From positions 1 through 64,000 of the forward strand of contig NZ_PEKX01000009.1 in assembly GCF_002796985.1 (NCBI RefSeq): DNA of 64,000 nt, given 5' to 3'. Source of the stretch: Pseudomonas sp. GTDB lineage: Bacteria; Pseudomonadota; Gammaproteobacteria; Pseudomonadales; Pseudomonadaceae. Made by a program: the position numbers and the translations under genes. The notes under the pieces were generated by a model that did no database searches, was not told where the DNA came from, and saw only the letters and a list, made by a program, of their open reading frames with translations. Shown piece by piece: positions 51,770 through 59,408 of the stretch; the stretch's first letter is position 1; every line of letters begins with the position of its first letter.

Positions 51770-52974
51770 GCTTGCGGCTCCTGTTGCATGTGGTGCATGA
51801 CGGTCTGCATGTCCTTGTCGCCACGACCGGACAGGTTCACCACCATGATGTGGTCCTTGGGCAGGCTCGGCGCGCGCTTGAAGACTTCGGCCAGCGCGTG
51901 GGAGGACTCCAGCGCCGGGATGATGCCTTCCAGGCGGCAGCACTGGTGGAAGGCGTCGAGGGCTTCGTGGTCGGTGATCGAGGTGTACTCGACGCGGCCG
52001 ATGTCATGCAGCCAGGCGTGTTCCGGGCCGATGCCGGGGTAGTCCAGGCCGGCGGAGATGGAGTGCGCGTCGATGATCTGGCCGTCCTCGTCCTGCAACA
52101 GGAAAGTGCGGTTGCCGTGCAGCACGCCCGGTACGCCGCCGTTCAGGCTGGCGGCGTGCTTGCCGGTCTCGATGCCGTGGCCGGCAGCTTCGACGCCGAT
52201 GATCTTCACGCTGGCGTCATCGAGGAACGGGTGGAACAGGCCCATGGCGTTGGAGCCGCCGCCGATGCAGGCCACCAGCGAATCGGGCAGGCGCCCTTCC
52301 TTCTCGGCCAGCTGTTCGCGGGTTTCCTTGCCGATCACCGCCTGGAAGTCGCGGACCATCGCCGGGTACGGGTGCGGGCCGGCCACGGTGCCGATCAGGT
52401 AGAAGGTGTTGTGCACGTTGGTCACCCAGTCGCGCAGCGCTTCGTTCATCGCGTCCTTCAGGGTGCCGGTGCCGGAGACCACCGGGATCACCTCGGCGCC
52501 CAGCAGCTTCATGCGGAACACGTTGGCCTGCTGGCGATCGATGTCGGTGGTGCCCATGAAGATCACGCATTCCATGCCGAAACGCGCGGCCACGGTGGCG
52601 GTCGCCACGCCGTGCATGCCGGCGCCGGTCTCGGCGATGATGCGTTTCTTGCCCATGCGCTTGGCCAGGAGGATCTGGCCGATGCAGTTGTTGATCTTGT
52701 GCGCGCCGGTGTGGTTCAGCTCTTCGCGCTTCAGGTAAATCTTCGCGCCGCCGCAGTGCTCGGTCAGGCGCTCGGCGAAGTACAGCGGGCTCGGGCGGCC
52801 GACGTAGTCGCTCTGGAAGTAGGCGAGCTCCTTCTGGAACTCCGGATCGTCCTTGGCCTTCTCGTACTCGCGGGCCAGGTCGTGGATCAGCGGCATCAGG
52901 GTCTCGGCGACGTATTGGCCGCCGAAGCTGCCGAACAGGCCTTTGGCGTCTGGACCGGTGCGCAGTGTGGACAT
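51766..52974 (-). CDS. trpB: tryptophan synthase beta chain
   Basis: PLP enzyme joining indole and serine. The 402-aa protein has the cofactor lysine in HKINN (about residues 90-95), GAGQHG-like GAGMHGVATAT, and the phosphate loop GGGSNAMG. I choose the ATG at 52974 with AAGGAG upstream; the frame open to 53994 is antisense to trpI. Its upstream region toward trpI contains a repeat, see below. Confidence 0.97.
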   Translation of the reverse strand: MSTLRTGPDAKGLFGSFGGQYVAETLMPLIHDLAREYEKAKDDPEFQKELAYFQSDYVGRPSPLYFAERLTEHCGGAKIYLKREELNHTGAHKINNCIGQILLAKRMGKKRIIAETGAGMHGVATATVAARFGMECVIFMGTTDIDRQQANVFRMKLLGAEVIPVVSGTGTLKDAMNEALRDWVTNVHNTFYLIGTVAGPHPYPAMVRDFQAVIGKETREQLAEKEGRLPDSLVACIGGGSNAMGLFHPFLDDASVKIIGVEAAGHGIETGKHAASLNGGVPGVLHGNRTFLLQDEDGQIIDAHSISAGLDYPGIGPEHAWLHDIGRVEYTSITDHEALDAFHQCCRLEGIIPALESSHALAEVFKRAPSLPKDHIMVVNLSGRGDKDMQTVMHHMQQEPQA

Positions 52975-53033
52975 GGGAAGGCTCCTTGGGTCTCTTGGCG
53001 GCAAGGCCCTGGGGCACTGCCGCGTGAATTTTC

Positions 53034-53110
53034 GTAGGGCGCATAACGCGCCGGCGTTATCCGCCGCGAATGGCTTGGCGGATAACCTGTTCCAGGTTAT
53101 GCGCCCTACG
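53034..53110. repeat. repeat family D in the trpI-trpB gap
   Basis: GTAGGGCGCATAACGCGCCGGCGTTATCCGCCG... ends with its inverse GTTATGCGCCCTACG. Together with the family-C arm at 53143 it fills most of the 282-bp gap between trpB and trpI, which is much shorter in P. aeruginosa as I recall. Confidence 0.8.
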
Positions 53111-53142
53111 GCGTGGGTCGTGAAGCAGGTGCCGGCTGGGGG

Positions 53143-53169
53143 CGATCGCGGACAGAGTCCGCTCCTACG
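53143..53169. repeat. repeat family C single arm
   Basis: GCGATCGCGGACAGAGTCCGC..TCCTACG, the right arm of the family-C element (compare 28760-28787 and 55660-55686). Confidence 0.7.
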
Positions 53170-53256
53170 AATGAGCATCAGGATACGGCTGTGTGAGGAC
53201 GGGGAAAAGCGATAAGATCGCCACAACCTGTAAGGAAAACTCACGGATTGATCGCC

Positions 53257-54153
53257 ATGAGCCGAGACCTTCCGCCACTCAATGCCCTGCGTGCCTTCGA
53301 AGCTGCCGCCCGCCTGCGCGGCATGAGCGCAGCGGCCGACGAGCTGAGCGTCACCCACGGGGCGATCAGCCGGCAGATTCGGCTGCTGGAAGAAGAGCTG
53401 GGCGTGACCCTGTTCGTCAAGGAAGGGCGCGGCGTAAAACTCACCGATGCCGGCGTTCGCCTGAGCGAGGTGGCCAGCGACTCCTTCGAGCGCCTGCGCG
53501 CCGTCTGCGCCGAGCTTCGGCGTCAGGCCGGCGGCGACGCGCCCTTCGTCCTGGGTTGCCCCGGCAGTTTGCTCGCCCGCTGGTTCATCCCGCGCCTGGA
53601 TCGCCTGAACCGCGACCTGCCGGACCTGCGCCTGCAACTTTCCGCCAGCGACGGCGACCTCGACCCGCGCCGTGGCGGGCTCGACGCCACCCTGTGTTTC
53701 GCCGCGCCGCCGTGGCCGGCGGACATGCGCGTGCTGGAACTGGCGGTGGAAAGCATCGGCCCGGTGCTCAGCCCGCGTTCGGCGCGCTTCGAGCAACTGC
53801 GCGAGGCGCCGGCCGAGGCGCTGCTGGGCGAAGCGCTGCTGCACACCGTGTCGCGTCCGCAAGCCTGGCCGGAATGGGCGGCGCGCCACGGCCTGGACCC
53901 TGCGCGCCTGACGCTCGGCCAGGGCTTCGAGCACCTCTATTACCTGCTGGAAGCCGCCGTGGCCGGCCTGGGCGTGGCCATCGCCCCGCAGCAACTGGTG
54001 GCCGACGACCTCGCCGCCGGTCGCTTGGCCGCGCCCTGGGGCTTCGTCGAAACCACCGAGCGGCTGGCGCTGTGGGTGCCCGAACGCCGTGCCGACCCGC
54101 GCGCCGAGCGCCTGGCGCGCTGGCTGCAGGCCGAGCTGAACGGCCGGGCGTAA
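53257..54153 (+). CDS. trpI: LysR-family activator of trpBA
   Basis: Activates trpBA in response to indole-3-glycerol phosphate. The 298-aa LysR protein has its helix-turn-helix in residues 4-62 (MSAAADELSVTHGAISRQIRLLEEEL), followed by GRGVKLTDAGVRL. The effector half includes LLARWFIPRLDRLNRDLPDLRLQL and GQGFEHLYYLLEAAVAGLGVAIAPQ, as in P. aeruginosa TrpI. I choose the ATG at 53257 (MSRDLPPLNAL). A 13-base palindrome (GCGATAAGATCGC, 53209-53221) lies upstream and overlaps a possible -10 box. Confidence 0.94.
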   Translation: MSRDLPPLNALRAFEAAARLRGMSAAADELSVTHGAISRQIRLLEEELGVTLFVKEGRGVKLTDAGVRLSEVASDSFERLRAVCAELRRQAGGDAPFVLGCPGSLLARWFIPRLDRLNRDLPDLRLQLSASDGDLDPRRGGLDATLCFAAPPWPADMRVLELAVESIGPVLSPRSARFEQLREAPAEALLGEALLHTVSRPQAWPEWAARHGLDPARLTLGQGFEHLYYLLEAAVAGLGVAIAPQQLVADDLAAGRLAAPWGFVETTERLALWVPERRADPRAERLARWLQAELNGRA

Positions 54154-54255
54154 AGTCTGAACCGGGCCGTTTGCCCTGGGTCAACCCCTCTACTACTGTC
54201 CATTAGGCACGCTGGCATTTTGCTTGTGCGGCGCCATGAGCTGAGGAGAGAGGCT

Positions 54256-54471
54256 ATGTCCAATCACCACACCTACAAGAAGATCGAGCTGGTCGGCTCC
54301 TCGCGCACCAGCATCGAGGATGCGATCAACAACGCCCTGGCCGAAGCGGCCAAGAGCATCGACTTCCTGGAGTGGTTCGAGGTGGTGGATACCCGTGGGC
54401 ACATCGAGAATGGCGCCGTGGGGCATTACCAGGTGACCATCAAGGTCGGCTTCAAGATCGCCAACAGCTAG
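54256..54471 (+). CDS. dodecin (flavin-binding protein)
   Basis: A 71-aa protein that forms a hollow dodecamer binding FMN or riboflavin. The family signature is complete: YKKIELVGSSRTSIEDAINNALAEA, the Trp in FLEWFEVVDTRG that stacks on the flavin, and GHYQVTIKVGFKI. I choose the ATG at 54256 with GGAGAGAGG before it. A terminator follows directly. Confidence 0.93.
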   Translation: MSNHHTYKKIELVGSSRTSIEDAINNALAEAAKSIDFLEWFEVVDTRGHIENGAVGHYQVTIKVGFKIANS

Positions 54472-54472
54472 A

Positions 54473-54496
54473 TCGCGAACGGCGCGAGCTTTTTTT
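54473..54496 (+). terminator. intrinsic terminator of the dodecin gene
   Basis: TCGCG, loop AACGG, CGCGA, then GC and seven T's, immediately after the stop. Confidence 0.75.
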
Positions 54497-54621
54497 GTCA
54501 CGCGGCTCTTTTGTCACGCGCCTTCTCCATGTTGGCGTGGCGTGTGGTCGTGCGTACCGGGGTAGCCCGGTTTTCCGGCCCGTTCGGGCCTTTTCCTGTG
54601 AACGACGAGGGAGCGTTACCG

Positions 54622-54843
54622 ATGAAGAAGTTTCTGATCGCTGTGGGGGTCTTCGCCCTGGCTGGCAATGCCTTTGCCGCCGGCAAGCCGTGCGAAGAGC
54701 TGAAGTCGGAAATCGAGGCGAAGATCAAGGCCAAGGGCGTGGCCTCCTTCAACCTGGAGGTCGTCGACAAGGGTAGCGCGGGCGGCAAGCAAGTCGTCGG
54801 CACCTGCGAAGGCGGCACCAAGGAAATCGTCTATTCGAAGTGA
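54622..54843 (+). CDS. DUF1161 exported protein (first copy)
   Basis: A 73-aa secreted protein with a signal peptide (residues 1-20, cut after AFA) and the DUF1161 mature part: KPCEELKSEIEAKIKAKG, then GTCEGG with the second conserved cysteine. Two cysteines could form a disulfide. The family has no known function. I choose the ATG at 54622, since a signal peptide follows it and GAGGGAG precedes it. A paralogue lies 500 bp on. Confidence 0.88.
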   Translation: MKKFLIAVGVFALAGNAFAAGKPCEELKSEIEAKIKAKGVASFNLEVVDKGSAGGKQVVGTCEGGTKEIVYSK

Positions 54844-54861
54844 TTCCCGGCGACCGCCGGC

Positions 54862-54894
54862 AGGCCGGGTACCCACGAGGGGCCCGGCCTTTTT
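54862..54894 (+). terminator. intrinsic terminator after the first DUF1161 gene
   Basis: AGGCCGGG faces CCCGGCCT with a 13-base loop, followed by four more T's. Confidence 0.75.
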
Positions 54895-54918
54895 CATGGT
54901 TTTTGGGGCGGGCTTTTT

Positions 54919-54942
54919 GTAGGAGCGAGCTTGCTTGCGAAC
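54919..54942. repeat. REP single (family A)
   Basis: One arm, GTAGGAGCGAGCTTGCTTGCGAAC, without a facing copy. Confidence 0.75.
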
Positions 54943-55036
54943 CTCTCGCCTCCGATCTTATCGAGCTTTACAGGCACAAGCGGACCCAGCCTGCAACCGG
55001 GCTCCGCTCATACTGAAATCACGGCGGAGCACGAAC

Positions 55037-55118
55037 GTAGGATGGGTGGAGCTTGCGATATCCATGCTGCCCTGCGCACTCCCATCGATGGGTATCGCTG
55101 CGCTCCACCCATCCTACG
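55037..55118. repeat. repeat family B, long form
   Basis: GTAGGATGGGTGGAGC...GCTCCACCCATCCTACG: an 82-bp palindromic element with an inner GATATCCATG/CCCATCGATGGGTATC. The rest of the 500-bp gap between the two DUF1161 genes shows no other gene; the nearest ORFs read through the repeat. Confidence 0.75.
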
Positions 55119-55343
55119 AAAGCGTTTTCCCGCAGCAGCAAAGTGCGGTGCGCGAGCGTTCTGAGGGCCGGAACTTGCCCTGAAAGGCGTAAACCTATTT
55201 CAGGGCAAGACAATCGAAGCTGCTCACCGCACGCATCACCCTCGACGCCACTCTCGAATGAGCCTGCGCGGCACTCTGTCCGGCGGCTGCGGTCCACCGT
55301 TAGGATAGAGCGCCCCGGCGTGGGGCTTTGACGAGGGACTGTG

Positions 55344-55589
55344 ATGACGACGATGAAGTGGGCCGTAGCGACGGGCGTGGCGCTCCTGCTGGCGAGCGGC
55401 GCGAGCTGGTCGGCAGTGAAGCCGTGCGAGGAGCTCAAGGCCGAGATCGAGACCAAGATCCAGGCCGCCGGAGTGACCTCCTACACCCTGGAGATCGTGG
55501 ACAAGGCCGAGGTGAAGGACCCGAGCATGGTGGTCGGCACCTGCGACAACGGCAAGCGGCGGATCATCTACCAGAAGAATGACGGCTGA
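55344..55589 (+). CDS. DUF1161 exported protein (second copy)
   Basis: An 81-aa paralogue of the preceding protein: signal peptide (about 1-24), KPCEELKAEIETKIQAAG, EIVDKAEV and GTCDNG. It differs in having a slightly longer linker before the second cysteine. I choose the ATG at 55344; a GTG at 55341 and an ATG at 55353 are alternatives. AGGG lies seven bases before 55344. Tandem duplication is the likely origin. Confidence 0.85.
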   Translation: MTTMKWAVATGVALLLASGASWSAVKPCEELKAEIETKIQAAGVTSYTLEIVDKAEVKDPSMVVGTCDNGKRRIIYQKNDG

Positions 55590-55613
55590 GTTCGCGCCAG
55601 GCTTCGTGATCGC

Positions 55614-55686
55614 GTAGGAGCGGACTCCGTCCGCGATGAGTTCCGCGCGCGCCTGAGGCCAATCGCGGACAAAGTCCGCTCCTACG
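55614..55686. repeat. repeat family C pair
   Basis: GTAGGAGCGGACTCCGTCCGCGATGA faces ATCGCGGACAAAGTCCGC..TCCTACG, between the second DUF1161 gene and the convergent lipoprotein gene. Confidence 0.8.
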
Positions 55687-55715
55687 AAACCCTCGGCTGT
55701 GCAGTGTTGCTGCCG

Positions 55716-56156
55716 CTAGAACGGCCCGCAGCGCACCGCGCCCTGGAAGTCCGTCTTCGCTACCAGCTTGCCGTCACTGTCGGTCAGCAATGCCAGGGCG
55801 CTGCGCAATTGCGGGCGCAGCTCCAGCCGGTAGCGCTGGCCGGCGGCGAAATCGTCGTAGGTCACCTTGACCCGGCAGGTCAGCTCCGAAGGGTCGGTCA
55901 TCTGGCCCATGCCGCCGCCGCTGGAAACCTCGTACTGGAAGCGCACCACCAGCTCGTGGCGTCCCGGTGTCACCTGGTAGAAGCGCCCGTCGTTCACCGA
56001 TTTGCCGTCGAGGCGCTCGGCCATCAGGGTCTTGCCCGGCGTGGTGTAGAGGTCGACCCAGGCCATCTGCGGGTCGTGGGCCGGCAGCGGGCTGGCGCAG
56101 CCGCCCAGCAGGGCGAAGCTCAGGGGAAGGAAGCCGGGCAGGTAACGCGGGCGCAT
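55716..56156 (-). CDS. small lipoprotein, paralogue of its neighbour (146 aa)
   Basis: A lipoprotein with a signal peptide ending in the lipobox LLGGC (Cys about residue 20). The body shares segments with the protein at 56200: WVDLYT, FYQVTPGRHELVVRFQYEV and DDFAAGQRYRLEL. The family name is not known to me. It ends in RCGPF. It lies 43 bases after the paralogue on the same strand, forming a two-gene unit; the beta-rich segments suggest an envelope-facing domain. Confidence 0.82.
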   Translation of the reverse strand: MRPRYLPGFLPLSFALLGGCASPLPAHDPQMAWVDLYTTPGKTLMAERLDGKSVNDGRFYQVTPGRHELVVRFQYEVSSGGGMGQMTDPSELTCRVKVTYDDFAAGQRYRLELRPQLRSALALLTDSDGKLVAKTDFQGAVRCGPF

Positions 56157-56199
56157 GGAAGTTCACCGTGGGATGGGCTCATCCCACAGCATACCCCGC

Positions 56200-56616
56200 T
56201 CAGGCTTTCGCGCAGCCCCGTTCGCGGCCGCGGGCGATCTCACCGCCCTGGGCGTCGTAGAGCTTGGCCCAGGGGCGGAAGCCGATGCTGCCGGTCTCCA
56301 GGCGATAGCGCTGGCCGGCGCTGAAATCCTTGTACTGCACGGTCATCTCGCAATCACGCCACAGCGCCTCGTCCACCGGGCCGATGTCCCCCGGTTCGAC
56401 CTGGAACTGGAAGCGCACGCGCAACTCATGGGAGCCCGGGTCGACCTCGAAGTAGCGGGTACTGGGCCACTCCTTGCTGTCCACTTGCAGGGCCGCCAGG
56501 TCGCTCTGGCTGTTGGTGTTCAGGTCGACCCAGGCGCGGTTCGGGTCCGGCTGGGGCATCAGCATGGAACAGCCGCTCAGGGCGAGCAGGCCGGCAGGTA
56601 GGAGAAGGGTGCGCAT
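56200..56616 (-). CDS. small lipoprotein, paralogue of its neighbour (138 aa)
   Basis: A lipoprotein with lipobox ALSGC (Cys about residue 16). It shares with the protein at 55716 the segments WVDLNT, YFEVDPGSHELRVRFQFQV and DFSAGQRYRLE. The C-terminus has a basic GRERGCAKA. The two probably arose by tandem duplication. The start is 65 bases from the divergent aminopeptidase gene, so both share a short promoter region. Confidence 0.82.
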   Translation of the reverse strand: MRTLLLPAGLLALSGCSMLMPQPDPNRAWVDLNTNSQSDLAALQVDSKEWPSTRYFEVDPGSHELRVRFQFQVEPGDIGPVDEALWRDCEMTVQYKDFSAGQRYRLETGSIGFRPWAKLYDAQGGEIARGRERGCAKA

Positions 56617-56681
56617 CGGGGTGGCTCCTGGGTCGAGTGGGGCGGCAGCGAGCGGAGCAGGCCCTGTGCTATGTTCCGCGC

Positions 56682-57773
56682 ATGCCCTTCCGTCTTCTTA
56701 TCCCGACACTCGACCGCCGCCTGTGCCGCTGGGTTCCCTGCGTGGCGATCTGGGCGCTGAGCGGTTGCTCCACGGTGGGCTATTACGGCCAGTTGGCGGA
56801 CGGCCAAGTGCGCCTGCTCGCCGCCCGCGAGCCGGTGGCCGAGGTGGTCGCCGACCCCGCCCGCGACCCTGCGTTGCGCCAGCGCCTGGAGCTGTCCCAG
56901 GAGGCCCGTGACTTCGCCAGCGCCGAGCTGGGCCTGCCGGACAACCAGAGCTATCGCCTGTACGCCGATATCCACCGGCCCAACGTGGTGTGGAACGTGT
57001 TCGCCACGCCCGAGCTGTCGTTGCAGCCGCTCACCCACTGCTTCCCCATCGCCGGCTGCGTGGCCTATCGCGGTTATTACGGCGACGTCGGTGCGCAGGC
57101 CGAGGCGAAGCGCCTGAAGGAGCAGGGGCTGGATGTCTACGTCGGCGGCGTGGAGGCCTATTCGACCCTCGGCTGGTTCGATGACCCGATCCTCAGCAGC
57201 ATGCTGCGCTGGGGCGACCAGCGCCTGGCCGAGACGATCTTCCACGAGCTGGCGCACCAGAAGTTCTACCTGCCGGGCGATACCGCGTTCAATGAGTCCT
57301 ACGCCTCCTTCGTCCAAGCGGAAGGCGGCCGCCGCTGGCGCGCCGCGCGCCACCTGGCGGATGACTCGCCGCTGCTGGAGGAGCAGCGCAAGCGCTTCAC
57401 CCAGCTGGTGCTCGATACCCGCGAGCGCTTGCAGGCGCTTTACGCCAGCCCGCGCAGCGACGCGGAAAAGCGTGCCGGCAAGCAGGCCGAGTTCGAGCGC
57501 CTGCGCCACGACTATGCGCAGATGCGTGATCGGGACTGGGGTGGCAAGGCGCCTTTCGACGCCTGGGTCAACGGCTCGCTGAACAACGCCAAGCTGCTGC
57601 CCTTTGGCCTCTACGACCAGTGGGTGCCGGCTTTCGCCGCGTTGTTCGCCCAGGTCGGCGGCAACTGGCCGGCGTTCTATGCGCGGGTGGAGAAGCTCGG
57701 CGCGTTGCCGCTGGCGGAGCGCAAGGCGGCGTTGGAGACGCTCAAGGCGGGCGGGTTCGTCAGCTTCCGGTAA
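56682..57773 (+). CDS. predicted aminopeptidase lipoprotein (PF10023 type)
   Basis: A 363-aa protein whose start carries a lipobox (LSGC, Cys about residue 30) and, in the middle, the zinc motif H-E-L-A-H in TIFHELAHQKFYLPGDTAFNESYASFVQ, the second Glu of which completes a gluzincin-like site. This matches the predicted aminopeptidase family. I choose the ATG at 56682; the longer frame from 56637 has no signal. TATGTT lies only eight bases upstream and could be a -10 box, implying a very short leader or a later start. Confidence 0.87.
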   Translation: MPFRLLIPTLDRRLCRWVPCVAIWALSGCSTVGYYGQLADGQVRLLAAREPVAEVVADPARDPALRQRLELSQEARDFASAELGLPDNQSYRLYADIHRPNVVWNVFATPELSLQPLTHCFPIAGCVAYRGYYGDVGAQAEAKRLKEQGLDVYVGGVEAYSTLGWFDDPILSSMLRWGDQRLAETIFHELAHQKFYLPGDTAFNESYASFVQAEGGRRWRAARHLADDSPLLEEQRKRFTQLVLDTRERLQALYASPRSDAEKRAGKQAEFERLRHDYAQMRDRDWGGKAPFDAWVNGSLNNAKLLPFGLYDQWVPAFAALFAQVGGNWPAFYARVEKLGALPLAERKAALETLKAGGFVSFR

Positions 57774-57789
57774 TTTCTTCGCTGGGGTT

Positions 57790-57873
57790 GGTTCGCGAGC
57801 AATGACGCTGGCGTCCCCTCGCTCCTACAGGTATGCCGCAGCGGCTCTTCGTAGGAGCGAGCTTGCTCGCGAA
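57790..57873. repeat. REP pair with variant left arm
   Basis: The left arm keeps GTTCGCGAGCAA and TCGCTCCTAC, but the centre is TGACGCTGGCGTCCCC, which forms its own GACGC/GCGTC stem. The right arm is a normal GTAGGAGCGAGC..GCTCGCGAA copy. Compare 28901-28939. Confidence 0.75.
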
Positions 57874-57903
57874 TCGGCCCGTGACGATGGCGTGGGGACT
57901 TTC

Positions 57904-57961
57904 CCCCTCACCCCAGCCCTCTCCCTCTGAGCGGGGCGCGCAGCCAGGGTTAGGGTGAGGG
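57904..57961. repeat. inverted repeat of the CCCTCACCC...GGGTGAGGG type
   Basis: CCCCTCACCCCAGCCCTCTCCC faces AGGGTTAGGGTGAGGGC, the same ends as at 14530-14649 with a shorter centre. It lies between convergent genes. Confidence 0.75.
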
Positions 57962-57998
57962 CCGGTCGTTGCACAGACCTTCATGCAGGAGCGCCCTG

Positions 57999-59405
57999 TC
58001 AGACCCGCTCGATCCCCGGCATCTGCCACTCGCCGCCCACCACCCGCTGCTCCGGCCCGTAAATGCGCAGGATCAGGTTGAAAGGCCCCTGCCGCGTCGA
58101 GGGCAGCCAGTTCGCCTCGTGCTCCTGACCGGGCGAGTCGGCCTGGATGTACAACGTCACCCCGCCATCGGCATCGCGTAGCAGCGGGTCGCGGCTGCTC
58201 AGGCAGTAGCGCTGGAGGGAGTTGTCCACCAGTTGGCGGTCGGGCAGGTCGTAGAGCGTCATCGACCAGAACTCCCTGGCCGGCGGCAGCTGCCCCGGTG
58301 CGAAGCGCAGCCGGTAGCGCTGCCCGCCCTGCAGCGGCCGTTGCGCGCTGTCCAGGCGGCTGCCCAGGTAGATCGCCTCCTCCACGCTGTTGCCGTAGAT
58401 GCCGCTGGCCGCTGCCACGGCGCGGCTCAGGTAGTCGTTGTGCATCGCCGCGCGGCTGCCGAACAACCCGGCGGAGGAGCGCAGCGTGGCGCCCCTGGCC
58501 TTCAGCTCCGCCACGCCCTGCTGGATGCCCGCGCCCAACGCCTGGCGCTGTGCCGGGCTGAGCACCGCCGGATTGAACGCCAACCCTGCACCGATGCCGA
58601 CACGGGTGAAACGCTGGCGCAGTTCGACCTCGCTCGGGTCCACCGGGCAGCAGGCGAGAATCTGGTTCAGGTGCGCAATGAAGCCGGGGCCGAGGTCGCG
58701 GGGCAGTTCCCAGGGCAGCCATCCCACCGCCTCAGCGGGCGCGGGCGCTGCGCTGCCGGCGAACGCGTGCAGCGGCCGCAGGCGGTACTGCTGCTGGAGT
58801 TTGCGCACGGCGGGCAGGTCATCGGCGTCGCGCAGGCCGGTGCGGCCCAGCAGCATGGCGATCTGCGTTTCACTGCGCAGTACCTGACGGATACCGGCTG
58901 GCGTCGTGCCCTGCCAGTCGGGCCCGGCGATCAGGTAGTCGCCCGCCTCGCGGCCGGTGCTGAGCACGCCGACATAGCCGAAGTTGAAGGTGTACTGGTC
59001 CACCAGCTGGTGCACGTAGTAGCGGTCTTCGCCCACGGCGGGAACGCTGAGCACCCAGGGTTCGGCGCGCAGGTCGAGCCAGGCCCAGGAGTAGGGGGTG
59101 TCGTTGTTCGGCGTGACGATGTCGCGGTTCTTCGGGGTGTACAGCTCGCTGTAGTGGCGGAACACGCCGAAGCCGCCGACGTACTCCGGCGACGCCGGGT
59201 TCAGCACCTGCTTCTGCATCGTCTGGTAGTGCATCAGCATCGGGTAGGCGTAGATCCACGCCTGGCGGACGATGTCCTGGAACACAGCGGGGTCGCTCTC
59301 CAGCTCAAGCGGGGCGGCCAGCAGCCAGTTCGGTGTGCAACCCAGGCCGAAGCCGAGCGCACCGCTGGCGCCGAGGAAGCGGCGGCGGGTCAGGGTCGGA
59401 TTCAT
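57999..59405 (-). CDS. DUF1254/DUF1214 protein, Tat-exported
   Basis: A 468-aa protein with a twin-arginine signal (TRRRFLGASGALGFGLGC, residues 6-23), then DUF1254 (about 60-180: YPMLMHYQTMQKQVLNPASPEYVGGF, NNDTPYSWAWLDLRAEPW) and DUF1214 (about 350-460: RLRFAPGQLPPAREFWSMTLYDLPDRQLVDN). The function of the family is not established; some members sit near fatty-acid or pollutant genes. It lies three bases after its paralogue. Confidence 0.88.
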   Translation of the reverse strand: MNPTLTRRRFLGASGALGFGLGCTPNWLLAAPLELESDPAVFQDIVRQAWIYAYPMLMHYQTMQKQVLNPASPEYVGGFGVFRHYSELYTPKNRDIVTPNNDTPYSWAWLDLRAEPWVLSVPAVGEDRYYVHQLVDQYTFNFGYVGVLSTGREAGDYLIAGPDWQGTTPAGIRQVLRSETQIAMLLGRTGLRDADDLPAVRKLQQQYRLRPLHAFAGSAAPAPAEAVGWLPWELPRDLGPGFIAHLNQILACCPVDPSEVELRQRFTRVGIGAGLAFNPAVLSPAQRQALGAGIQQGVAELKARGATLRSSAGLFGSRAAMHNDYLSRAVAAASGIYGNSVEEAIYLGSRLDSAQRPLQGGQRYRLRFAPGQLPPAREFWSMTLYDLPDRQLVDNSLQRYCLSSRDPLLRDADGGVTLYIQADSPGQEHEANWLPSTRQGPFNLILRIYGPEQRVVGGEWQMPGIERV

Positions 59406-59408
59406 GCC

